A DNA stretch of 64,000 nt from Strix aluco (taxonomy: Eukaryota; Chordata; Aves; Strigiformes; Strigidae). The position numbers and the translations under genes are program-made. Shown one piece after another: positions 36,662-47,224 of the stretch (within the stretch, counting starts at the first letter, position 1; each line of letters begins with the position of its first letter). The stretch spans positions 4,544,784 to 4,608,783 of the forward strand of contig NC_133971.1 of NCBI RefSeq assembly GCF_031877795.1, in the 5' to 3' direction. The notes below the pieces were generated by a model that was not told where the DNA came from, ran no database searches, and saw only the letters and a program-made list of their open reading frames with translations.

Positions 36662-38375
36662 GGGTTATACTAATTGAATTCCAGTGTGTTGTGTAGGAAT
36701 GCAGGGATTGGCAGTACTATGTCCTGAGAGGACTATGACTATGGTGCCTGGAAAAAATGTCTGATAAACCTGTGATCGACCCAAAGCTATAGGAGGGTAA
36801 GGTATGAATCCATCACGTTTGTTAGATTGAACACCTAAGCTGATTTCAAAGAAAAACACCTTCTGGCTCCTGAGGGAGAAACTTCTGGCATGTGCTGGGT
36901 AGATGTCTGCTCCATGGAGGGTCTGGCATCCAAAACAGTGATGGGAGGCTGTCAGAGTGCCAGATGTGTGTTTTAGGAAGGTGAGATGGAGTGTCCTTCT
37001 TCCTGAAAAGTGGGAAGTGGAAAGGGAAAGGAAAGAGGAGAGGAACTCAACCACCAGCACTGGGTAACCAAGACTGTGAGATGTTTAGCCCTCTCCTAGA
37101 GCATATCCTGATTACCCTGCTTTGAATGGCTCTCTGGAGAGATGTATTTTCCTTCATGGGGTATACAGATTGCTTAAAAAATGCCTCAACAGATAAAAGA
37201 GCATGGTGAGCATTCCCCTAAAAGTTCATCCCTTCACCAGATCACCTCCCAAGAAAGCTACTGGATTAAACTTTGATCGGTAAACAATGCATAAGTCTTT
37301 GTGTACGTGTGTAGGTCTGCATGTATATGCTTCTGTAGATATACCTAAAAATCAGAATGATCATGTAAAGCAATTCTTGATAGTGAGAAAATGTGCAATA
37401 AAGTAATGAAAGCCAGCTTTAAAAATTAATACGAATTCTGTGAATGCCATTAGAACAATTCAGTGAATATATTTAAGATCGATAAATATACTTCCTATTT
37501 TGATTGCCTGCATTTTACTGTAACTTCAAATACATATTTAAACAACTTAAATACCTGAACTTATGAGCGTTTTCTCTCTTTTCAAGTTGGCTGAAACAGC
37601 ATCATGACCTAATTGATAAATTCTGCTATTAAATAAAAATTGATATTATAGTAATGTAATAGGGCATGACAGTTCATGTATTTGTATAATTAGACAACAG
37701 ACTCCAGCCCACTCTAGTCCCAGGTGACCTGAGAGCACTAAAACTTAGTGTTTGACATCAAAACACTGCTTTCATGATATTATTGCTACCTTAAATGTAC
37801 AGCAAATTATTTAAAATGTAAAGTTAAAAAAGCAACAAAGGATTCAGCTTGGAAACTTTCAAGTGCAGCCTCTTCCTTAGAGCTAGACTATTTTAAATTT
37901 ATCGTTTTTGAAAGACACTGTTAAAATGCAACACAAGAGGAAAATTTAACAGATAACTAAAAGTAATCCTTATGCTAAAAATTGTAATTGTTGCCAACAA
38001 CTGCTAGAGGATAGATGGAAATACAATAATTTGATGCAGTTTACCATCAAGTAATTTGCAATCGTATTCTCGTGTGTATATATTGTTTTCTGAAACAGTT
38101 TGAAGAATTACTACAGCTCTATACCTAGAGAGCAGAGAATATAAAACAGGAAAAATCTTGCAACGTCTTGACCCATCACACTATATTTTCATAGGGCTCT
38201 TTAAGGAAAACAGGCTTTGGAAAGCAGTTGCTGATAGCTGAATTACCAGATTCCCTTGCAACCAAAAGAATGATGTTAGATGTTCTTCCTGGCAGCACAG
38301 GTCTGCCTAGAAAAGGGTAATCATTAACACAAAACTAGCATGTAACGTTTGCACTTGAAAAGTCAAATCAAATGA
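36660..38375. other. No gene seen
   Basis: A 131-codon minus-strand frame at 36665-37060 is Ser/His-rich and unsupported. The remainder is AT-rich. Confidence 0.45.
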
Positions 38376-38480
38376 AAATACAATTAGCCATAGATTTCAG
38401 CCAGTTAATTATTAATCCTGAGCAGCATATAAAAATTTAAAGCTCTGTAACTGGCAAGCTGTATTTATAAAACCTGTTCA
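38375..38480. promoter_or_regulatory. Candidate homeodomain-rich element
   Basis: Within 100 bases there are caattagcc, gttaattattaatcc and further TTTA cores. TAATCC is the bicoid/OTX-type core and TAATTA the HOX/LIM-type core. Dense cores without repeats suggest an enhancer, though AT-rich DNA gives some by chance. Confidence 0.25.
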
Positions 38481-38484
38481 AGAT

Positions 38485-40155
38485 ATTGTGCTCCCAAGCT
38501 TAGTTGTAATTTTCACAATATAACTTGAAACTCTCTGGTTTAAATCTCGTCTCTGTGTTATATACAGATTTTACCATTACCGAATTTGCCATTACCAAAT
38601 TGCATAACCCCTTCCTCCCCAGACAACAAAACAGATAGCTGTAAAACTCGATACTTTGGTTTAAATTTAAGTAGCAATTAGCCTTTGTAAATTTTAGACA
38701 CAAGAATGTACAGTTAGCTTAATAGGGGAGGATCATAATAAGTATTTATTAATGTTTTAGATTAATGCAAGTTACAGTATGAAATCACAGTATAATCCTC
38801 ATGGACTTGACATGGAGAAGGCAAACAAATGGAAAATATTAATAGCAGCAAGGCAGCTATTAGGATAAGGATAGTGTAAATCAATCAAAAATGAATATGA
38901 ACATAAACATATTATTATAATATAATCAATGCATTTCTTTATATCCTTTTCAAAAGAATAACTCTTCCATTATTCTGTGCTATTTTATCTTTTTTTCCCA
39001 GATTTTCTTCAGATGTTTTCACAACATGAGTGAAATATACCAATTTTTCAGCAATGAAAGCTGTTTTATTTCCCATATTCATACTATGAACACATTATTT
39101 TTAATCCTCTAATTTTATTTGACAGTTATCAAAACAATTTTTAGCTCTGAACTATGGGTTCAGAAATTCTGTAACAATTTCAGCTATTCCAGAAATATGT
39201 TTTGTTACCAAAAGAGGCTTTTCAAACAGAATTGTGCAACTTCCTCAAACAAGACTATTAATAATAAACAGAAAAACTGCATTTCTTTTATAGTAAAGAA
39301 TAATAACATTAGTATTTAGAACGTTATGATCTGGATGGTGATTTGATTCTTCAGCCAAAATTAATTAAAAAAAAAATTATTAAATTTAGGAATCGCCTGT
39401 TACATAGAACAGTGATGCTGTTTAAAAGCAGATTGTTTTCATCATTATTATATTTTTATTCCTTTAAGATGTGTCCTTGATTCAGGGATCTTCTGCCTAT
39501 GACAAGGAACACCTGTAGGAAAAAAGGAAATTAAATCCCAAGGAAAATATTTAAAGCAAATAAGTTCTTCAGAGGCTGGCCCAAGATTCTCTGTTATCAG
39601 AAGAAAGATACTTGTAGAATTAAATGTGTACTTATTCATGTTTCATCATTTCCTACCGTGGTCTGAAATGCACCATGCTTTAAACATAAATAAATCACTG
39701 ACAGTTAATTAACACACAGTCCTATTAAAGACGTCTCCTCAAAGCAGGCAGATTCAAGTCATACCAAGATGACTGCCATGAAGGGAATTTTTGTAGTGGG
39801 TTTCTTAAAGGCAAGCAATAAAAGTAGCCTCAAATAAGATATGATTTTAAAAAACAGAGAGTTTTTCTGTTGCTTTCCAGAATCAGCCTTTACCAAATGA
39901 TTTCATTTGTTCCATTCACAAGGTTTGTTCAAAACCAGCCTTGTAAGGGCATCCTGAAGTTAGTGGCAGTTGCGATAATTGCTCAGAACAGTAAAAAAAA
40001 CCCCAACCCAAAATGAAAAAAAATTAAAAAACCCAAGACTCTTAACTTCAATGTTATTTGTAATTTGGGATTTCTTGGGACAGTCTGAAAGATGAATCAG
40101 TAATACTACAGGGACAGCTACTGGCTATCTGTGATTGACAAAGCTGGTACAATTT
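38485..40155. other. No gene seen
   Basis: AT-rich sequence with short A-runs near 39.37 and 40.0 kb. Confidence 0.45.
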
Positions 40156-40160
40156 TATGA

Positions 40161-40193
40161 GGGTTTTTTTTTTTTTTTTTTAAAAAAAACCCC
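40161..40193 (+). repeat. GGG-T18-A8-CCCC inverted tract
   Basis: GGG and 18 T are followed directly by 8 A and CCCC. The ends can pair as a hairpin, and the T-to-A step is a flexible junction. Likely slippage DNA. Confidence 0.85.
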
Positions 40194-40199
40194 AAAACA

Positions 40200-43100
40200 A
40201 ACCCACACAGCAAAAGGACAGGAAACCTTAGCTGTGTTCTGTGCCCATTGATGAAAGCACTGTTCTCTGATCCATGCTGCTATTGTTGGTTTTAGTTTAG
40301 CTCCCTCTCAATCAATATCTAACGGGGCATGATTTAATAAGGTTTTATAATCTCAAAAAATGGGGGGAGGGCAGTTGTGGTATTGTCATTCATCAAAGGG
40401 GGCCTTTCAGGTTTCTTTGCTTTCACCTGCTGGGACCCATTTGGTCTCTTTCAAAGAGAATGCAGTGACAAAATGAATGAGAAATGCTAGAATAAGAGTC
40501 CCTTATTCTACCCAATAGTATGATCAATGAGCACTTGTAATCCCTATTGTACTTCACAGAGGTAGTTGTAAGACAATTAAATCTTGCTTCTCAGGCAAAT
40601 GATTTTGGTAGTTAACCTGAAACAGCCAACAATATTGTAGAGGATGAATGCATCTGAAGCAATGATGTAATGGGATACTGCTTAGCTAGAAAAGCCTAGT
40701 GGTTTGGGGTTTTTTTGGTTTTGTTTTGGTTTTTTGGTAGCCTGAAACTACAGTACATGTGAGCTATAATTACAGAAAAATACTGGAAAAAAGCAAAAGA
40801 GATTTTAAATTTAATTCTCAAAGGGGTGAAAGAGGTGAATAATCCATATATATGCTCTTTTAAATGCAGAGTTTGCATCTTAAATGTACAACAAGACTTA
40901 TATTTTTATCACAGTCTAAATTCTAAATGGTGGCTTAATAAATAGCAAACATTTACATAGTTAACATCATCTTGATGTGACAACCAATTTGGCTTTAATT
41001 TCATTTGCATCAGCTAAATTCAATTCTAGCTTTTTTCCTCCTTACTGAATTGCTTGCATGTCAAAAGAGAGCTTGTACTGTTTTGAAGAGACATGCATTC
41101 ATTCTGTACTCTGCATTATTTGTCCGCTTTCTACTGCATGGACATTATTCTCGGAAAAGCACTTATCTCCTGCATCATGTCAGTTTATGTATTTTTCTCT
41201 TAAAAATTTCATTTTTGTTATTAGACTTAGTCTTGCATAATTTACATATTTCAGCAGAATTGTAAACATTTTGTGCTGTAATTAGAGTACTCCACAAAAC
41301 AGAAATGGTCAAACAAGAATTGTTACGCTTCAAAGAGCACAGGCAGAAGATACTGGAGTCAACAGATATATTTGCACACCTACTTTTATATATTACATAA
41401 TAGATGTAGGGAAATAAATGTTATTTGCCATTAATATTATGAAATGTTGCTAATGTAAGCATTTATTGTTTTAAACAGAAATTGTACCAATAGTTGAGAT
41501 TAAACTGCCAGTTTTCACGTTTTTATTCAAGATTTTGAAGAAAAGAAAAAGACAAAACCGAGCCCTGACATCATATTGCACTCTCCTGTTGGCAAATAGA
41601 GTCATTCAGTCCTTTTTTTGGGTGTAAGAGTGTCTCTCTGGCAAAAGGTCTATGACACTCAGCTGCATGAGACGATGCTTTTTATTGGGTAAAGGACAGT
41701 GCTTTTTCAGAAGGCAATCCACCTTATGAAAATGATCAGATTTATAAATATCTTAAAAAATACCAACTTTTCTACACAGGTTTTTTTTTTTTTTTTTTTT
41801 TTAGAAGGTGATATTGGGAAGAACTTACAGAAATACAGCGAGACTCTTAAAACCCCTGAGCCACTGTCCATGAATGCCAGTGGAAAGACTTTAATCCTTG
41901 CCAGCTTTCCAGGTTCCACATGATCACTTTGTGATAAATCCCATGAATGTTGTTTTGCTCTTTGAATCATAAATACTTCCAATCTTGACCTAAAACTAAA
42001 GCTCTATTGTCAGGGAAGGTGACACAATGCATTTTAAAAATGTCATATGAGGTAGCTATTCTTGATAAATACTAGCCTGCAAAGCAGAGCTGGAGCAAGA
42101 AAGAACAAAGAAGTATTCAGCTGTGCCTCAACTGAAAGGGGCAAGTCTAATTTTGGTCACAGAATATCAAACTTTTTGATTGGTTTAGACTAGATATTAT
42201 GCTAAGATTACTCAGCGTTGAGTAGGAAAAAGTGTTGCATGTGAGATACAGTGGGAAAGGACATAAAAGAAGAGGGATGCCATTTAGTAACTGCTCAGAG
42301 AAGGCGGCAGAGGGAAACCACGATGGGGGCTGCCAGTGAGAAAGACCCTTGCCCATATGCACACAACACTGCTGCTTACTACAGGTTCTGCGTGGAGGTG
42401 TCATGAGCCTTACTACCCAGCTGAAATGCAAGCATGTGTTTAAGCCAAGCTGTCCTCCCTCACTGCACATTAATTTGGCACCTACGTGGTGGCCTGATGG
42501 GCTTGTCAGTATCTTCCCCCTCTTCCTTTCTTAAGTGTCCTGAGTGAAACCCCCTCCTTTTGCACTGAACGTCCAATTTGCCATCACTGCTAGCAGAAGC
42601 ATGATTTAGTCTCCTGAATCAAACAACCACTCACTGGCTCAGCATGACAGTAGGCACCAGTGGTAACAACACCAGTAATTGAGATTTAACACAAAACCAG
42701 TGTCTCTTGCTGGCAGACATGTTTTTATGTATAGGAGAAGCTCCTTCTACTTTTCTATACAGTAAGGATCACTATAACCTTAACATTTTACGCCCATGGT
42801 AGCTACATTAATTGCTGTATTTGTGTGTTTCCCATTCTAAGATAAGGAGTATGAGCGATACCATGCAGAAATCAAATGTCATTGCTTGACATTATAACTG
42901 CTGTCGAACCCCAAGGCTCCTATTTCTAAGTCTCCTCTATATGCAGAAGACTCTCTGATGACACTTCTGAGAATATCTGGCCGTACACACATGGCTGTAG
43001 TGCTGAGCCAGACTCACAAAAGCCTCACCTTCCTCACTCATCACCAGTCATGTGTGCAGGAGTACACTGGGCGGGGAGAGCAGCCAGCCGTGCTCTCCAT

Positions 43101-43515
43101 GGCCTTCACCAGCAGCAACAGGAGAAAAAATTCCCCTAGTCTGGTCCTCTCTTCCCCATTTTTGAATTTCTTTTCTGTGTTTACTTTGCCTTTTGAAGAG
43201 GTGATGCTTTCCTTCTCAAGTTCCCAAGCCCTGGCTTAAGTGATGCTGTGAAGGAAGGGGTCTACCTCTACAGCTCTGACCCACTTCGTAAATAAAGGTT
43301 ACACCAGTAAAGATGGGATGTTTGTAGCTTTATGGTGCTGCTGAACTCAGCTGGCTAACCAGCAGTGGCAACATTGCTGAAGTCATCTTCCCCTTGATTG
43401 CCTGGCATAAGAAATCCATCACAGGAAAAGCACCAAGAGATGTCCCACTCTTGTTTCTTTCAAAAAACAAAAGCTCAAGAAAGTCACTTAGTGGCAGCTA
43501 GCTCTATTATCTTAT
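40200..43515. other. No gene seen
   Basis: Contains a perfect POU octamer, ATTTGCAT, at 41003-41010 in AT-rich complex DNA, and a T22 run at 41781-41802 that follows an acceptor-like tctacacag. No supported exon. Confidence 0.4.
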
Positions 43516-43523
43516 TTTTTCAC

Positions 43524-43709
43524 CTGATGGCCAGGCTTTGCTGGAGGCCTTGGGCAGCTTGCAAGGTGGGTGGGACTTTATAAAAACACCAGGAAAGCTG
43601 CTAGGAGAAGACTCTTCAGGTAGCTGTGTGCTGTTTTTGAGGGCAGCATTACTGCGTTTGCTGAGTTCGGTTGCTGCAATGGCATGAAATGAAGGAAGAG
43701 CGAGTGCCC
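43524..43709 (-). CDS. Candidate symmetric (phase 1-1) coding exon
   Basis: On the minus strand, 186 bases are bounded by an excellent acceptor (aacttttttctatgcacag) and a good donor, CATCAG|GTGAAA. The frame is open and gives 61 full codons plus a split one, with both introns in phase 1. Residues include ALALPSFHAIAATELSKRSN and KSHPPCKLPK. The peptide is Ser/Pro/Lys-rich with one NST glycosylation-type sequon. Phase 1-1 exons are typical of extracellular modules and can be skipped without shifting the frame. No known domain is recognised. Confidence 0.33.
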
Positions 43710-43714
43710 CTGTG

Positions 43715-44825
43715 CATAGAAAAAAGTTTAAAAGCATTAATTGTGTCCCTTAATTTTATTTTCTTCTTTATTTTTTGTGTTAAGGATATTAGATACTATA
43801 TTTAAAAAAGCTGTCATGCTACTGTGAATTTAGTTTTTTCTTTAGCAAAAAAGACACATTCATCTCTGTTTTAATACCTGGGTTTCAACAGAGCTGTCTT
43901 CAGTTGTATTTGACACATGGTGGCTGGCTGGTAGCTGGCTGAATACTCTTTCTTTACCAGACTTTTTTGTTACTTTGCTTTTAATGGACTTTGAGATGTT
44001 TAAAAGAAATTGAAACAGAGTCTGTAACACTGATCCTATATTTCAAAATCATAAAAAATGTAGGGTTTTTTTCTTTTATTAAGAAAGTATTTTGTTCTGG
44101 GTTAATTTCTTTTTTTTTTTTCTTGGGGAGGAGCAGAAGGAGGTAATTATTTTTCTGTGGAGCTGCATCATCAAGAAGAGGAGTTCAGGCATTAATACAG
44201 CTGTATGCATTGATACACAGTGCAGTAGCATTTGATATATGCACTTGGTAGTTACAGAGTTAATTTTCAGCAGTCATTTAGCTAGATAAGCTAACCAAGA
44301 TCAAACCACAAGGCCACAAAAAACCCAAAGGAAAAGAAAAACACCAGTCCTTATTTATGTCAGTGTGTCTGCTGTGCAAACATAAAAGGGAAAGTTCATA
44401 GATAGAAGAGAGATATTTTAAACAAACATGTCTCTTTTTATAAAAAGTATAATGCAGAGTAAAACATCAGCTAATGTAGTCAAAAGCTCTGGCAGATCTT
44501 GTGCTATTTGTGCACAGGTGCAACAGAAGAATTCCTTTATTTCCTTCTCATCGCCCTACCTTTAATCATCAGCTTAACTAGAGTCTCTGTTCTTTGTACT
44601 TTTCCCTGGCTATTCCCACAGCGGTAGGGTTAAGTGAGAGGGACAGATAACAATTGTTCTGTAGCCCTGCTAGGAAGCACTAATGTCTGTCAAAATCATA
44701 ACATTGAAGTTATTAGGAATCATGCCCACTATGGCTTTCAACATGGTTTAAAAACCATTTCAATTCAAAAATTCAGATAAAAGTTTGCCGTTTTTAAATT
44801 GCTTTTTCTTGGCTCGTTTTTACGC
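43715..44825. other. No gene seen
   Basis: AT-rich, with T-runs near 44.11 kb; no recognisable element. Confidence 0.45.
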
Positions 44826-44828
44826 ACG

Positions 44829-45133
44829 CACACAGACCTGAAATGGCTGCTGGCTTTGCTAGAAATGCTTGCAGAGACCAGTCAGCTGAGCAGAGGAGCT
44901 CTGAGCACCAGGCAGCCCCTCTGCGTGCCAGCATCCCCCCGTACAGCCCCAGGGACAGGCACCGTGCACCGAGGAGGATTAAGACAAACTCTCTTGAAGC
45001 TGTCTCGGATGAACAGCCTGCGCTGCCCGGGTCCTTCGCAGGGAGCAGCTGCTTTGCTGGCAACAACTTACAGGCTGCAATCTGGGTGCTTCTATGGGAA
45101 CGGGTACCTGCTTTTTTGTGCAGAAAATGAGTT
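44829..45133 (+). CDS. Weak candidate coding segment in a GC-rich patch
   Basis: A 300-base patch is clearly GC-richer than its surroundings. A moderate acceptor (ttttacgcacgcacacag) ends near 44836, and an ATG in good Kozak context (A at -3, G at +4) sits at 44843. The frame is open for 95 codons to a TGA. The protein is Arg/Ser/Ala-rich (MAAGFARNACRDQSAEQRSS at the start). The minus strand is also open here, so GC content may explain the frame. No family is recognised. Confidence 0.22.
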
Positions 45134-45399
45134 GAGAGTCAGAGGAACAGATCTGCCACCTGCTTCTCTAGAGCTGGGTTATTGCAGGTGGTTCCCACTG
45201 CAGACTACCTTGCAGGGACACGTGGTTAAACCTCGCTGAACTGTTGCTTAGGAATGGTATTCACTGGTGAGGCTGAAAAGGTATAAATGATATTTGTATT
45301 TGTGGAAAAGACTTATATATTTCAAGAGCACCCAATGAGTTGTCATCATGGGGTTTTTTTAAGACTTACTGTGGTTTAGCCTGTTTTGGGAGGAGATGC

Positions 45400-45469
45400 T
45401 TCATCTGACAAAATTTAACCTCAAGTTCTTTCCCTTCATCTGACAAAATTTAACCTCAAATTCTTTCCC
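45400..45469 (+). repeat. 35-bp tandem duplication, two copies
   Basis: A 35-base unit starting ttcatctgacaaaattt occurs at 45400-45434 and again at 45435-45469 with one G-to-A difference. The near identity points to a recent local duplication. Confidence 0.95.
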
Positions 45470-45635
45470 AAACAAAATTCTATGCAAGGATTTGCACGTT
45501 CAATACCATTTTCTATACTGGAGTCAGATTCCTAATACGCTTCAAAAGAACTGCACTCACTCACACTTACTGTGCCTTAGAGTTTTCTGCCATAGTTCAC
45601 ACACTTGTGATACAAACCAGGTCACCATATAGACC

Positions 45636-45725
45636 TATTCTATTCTATTCTATTCTATTCTATTCTATTCTATTCTATTCTATTCTATTCTATTCTATTC
45701 TATTCTATTCTATTCTATTCTATTC
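45636..45725 (+). repeat. (TATTC)18 microsatellite
   Basis: Eighteen uninterrupted copies of a 5-base unit, 90 bases in all. The unit length leaves all frames open, which produces a spurious repeating peptide. Perfect purity suggests active slippage and length variation. Confidence 0.98.
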
Positions 45726-45729
45726 TATA

Positions 45730-46810
45730 CCTTGCCCTTCAGAGAACCCAACTGAGCTGAACCCAACTCAGATCTGCAAGACTTTTTGATAAGATTCATC
45801 CCATTACTTGTAAAAATAGGGAATTTTAAATGGTAAGATACAAAAATTTTTAAAAAATAATCACCAAAGAAGACTGTTAGTTGACTAAAGTGTAAGCAAA
45901 GAGTGGTTTACACTGAAAGAAAAAAAAAAAAGTTAGAAGGCGCTTTCAGGGTCAGGGTTGTACAGTAACAAGCCTCACAAGCTTTCTGGTGCTGTGTTGT
46001 TTTGCCTATAATTTCGACATAAATTCAGAATTCTGGATCTGTTACAAGATGTGGCAATTTTACTTAAAACAACTTTAAAAGGAAATATCCTCCCCAAAAA
46101 CCCAAGAGGTATATCAATCATCCATATTATAATTCAATTAATGAGGAAATTGTCCAGTTTCAGAATTTGCTGTGTCAGGCACAGCAGAAGTTTTACATAG
46201 GCCGTGAAAATCTCAGCGTTGTCTCTAGCCAGGTTAGAGCTGTCTGGGTTTTGAATACTTCTTTTTGTTGGAACCATTTGAAATTAATGATTTAGCAATT
46301 TCAAGCATTTCAACTTGTATTGAGAAAGAAAACAAAATCTTTGCTTGAGCCCAAGGCAAAAAACTTCTGTGTTTCACATACTTTAGAAAACAGAAATAAG
46401 TTTAAAAACATTTGTGGGTGATATGGATTTGTACAATAGCAAATCTATTGTGTCTGTATAAACTTAACTATATCAATAGCATATGAAATTAATCATGCTG
46501 CTCAGTTTCCTAGTGTTCAATACCTTTTTCTAGGAATATGTAATTTTTCAAGAGGTTTAAAAGAGTTTCTTAAAATACACTCCAAACTACAACAGATTTG
46601 TCATTCATGCACTGATGAGCACAGAGGCTTAATTTTACTTTTTTTTGGCTGTTATTTCAAATCAAGCCAGTTATCCAAATGATGAAAACAGCTTTTAAAC
46701 AGACATTTTGTGATGGAGGAAATGATGGTGCGTGCTGGAATATGGTAATTTTTCATACAGTAAAGGTGCAGATAGTGCTAAAAAGCTTAATAGGTGTGTT
46801 GAAAAAGTAT
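45730..46810. other. No gene seen
   Basis: AT-rich sequence; nothing recognisable until the repeat remnant at 46.8 kb. Confidence 0.45.
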
Positions 46811-46817
46811 AGAGACG

Positions 46818-46876
46818 GTGGGCCAAATGTATCCTTAATGCAACCTCGCTGAAATCAACAAATCTGCACCAGGAAA
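46818..46876 (+). repeat. Sauropsid palindromic-type repeat remnant
   Basis: The order gtgggccaaat, gcaacctcgctgaaatcaac and tctgcaccagg matches a repeat common in turtle and bird DNA. That repeat reads gggccagat, gtaactccattgaagtcaat, gctgcaccag. It is a decayed, probably non-autonomous element recognised from memory. Confidence 0.4.
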
Positions 46877-46904
46877 AAGTAGGATGGTTGTAAATTGTCT
46901 CAGG

Positions 46905-46946
46905 AAAAAAAAAAAAAAAAGGGCTTTTTTTTTTTTTTTTTTTTTT
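46905..46946 (+). repeat. A16-GGGC-T22 inverted repeat
   Basis: Sixteen A, the spacer GGGC and twenty-two T form a near-perfect inverted repeat directly upstream of the CpG island. It could extrude as a hairpin, and transcribed RNA would fold into an A-U stem. It may also cause assembly or sequencing errors. Confidence 0.9.
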
Positions 46947-46997
46947 GCTTTGTTCTTTTTCTTCTCCCCAAGGAGAACTCAAATTCCAGCAGTTTGT

Positions 46998-47191
46998 TTC
47001 CTGGGCGGGTCGGGCCGGCCCCCGCGGGACTGCGCGGTGCTGCGCGGCGCTGCGCGGTGCTCTCCTGCCATCTAGCGGCTGCCGCCGAGCACATCTGCCA
47101 CCTACCGCACCGCGCCGCCCCGCGGAACTCCCGCCGCCGCCCCGCGGGGACCGGCGGGGCTTACACCGGGCGGCCGGGCCTATTGGTGAGT
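46998..47191 (+). promoter_or_regulatory. CpG island with first-exon-like donor
   Basis: About 190 bases hold roughly 30 CpG dinucleotides, whereas the surrounding kilobases have almost none. It includes three copies of a 10-bp unit (TGCGCGGTGC, 47031-47060, one base different in the middle copy) and ends with TTG|GTGAGT, a strong donor whose GT is at 47186-47187. In vertebrates such islands usually mark promoters, often bidirectional, and the donor would end a noncoding first exon on the plus strand. No TATA box or clear coding start is seen. It is flanked on both sides by long A/T homopolymers. Confidence 0.7.
47065..47079 (-). promoter_or_regulatory. CTCF-like binding site
   Basis: The minus strand reads GCCGCTAGATGGCAG, which fits the CTCF core (CC..TAG.TGGCAG type) at nearly every position. 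It lies inside the CpG island. CTCF sites anchor loops and domain borders, and methylation of the CpGs could control binding here. Confidence 0.6.
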
Positions 47192-47196
47192 CATTT

Positions 47197-47221
47197 AAAA
47201 AAAAAAAAAAAAAAAAAAAAA
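47197..47221 (+). repeat. A25 homopolymer
   Basis: Twenty-five A begin 10 bases after the donor GT of the CpG island, followed by more A-rich sequence. Together with the T22 run upstream it brackets the island. Confidence 0.95.
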
Positions 47222-47224
47222 GTC

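Noticed and set aside
45607..45789. Repeating open frame across the pentanucleotide array
   Set aside because: Produced by the 5-base unit, which has no stop in any frame; not a gene.
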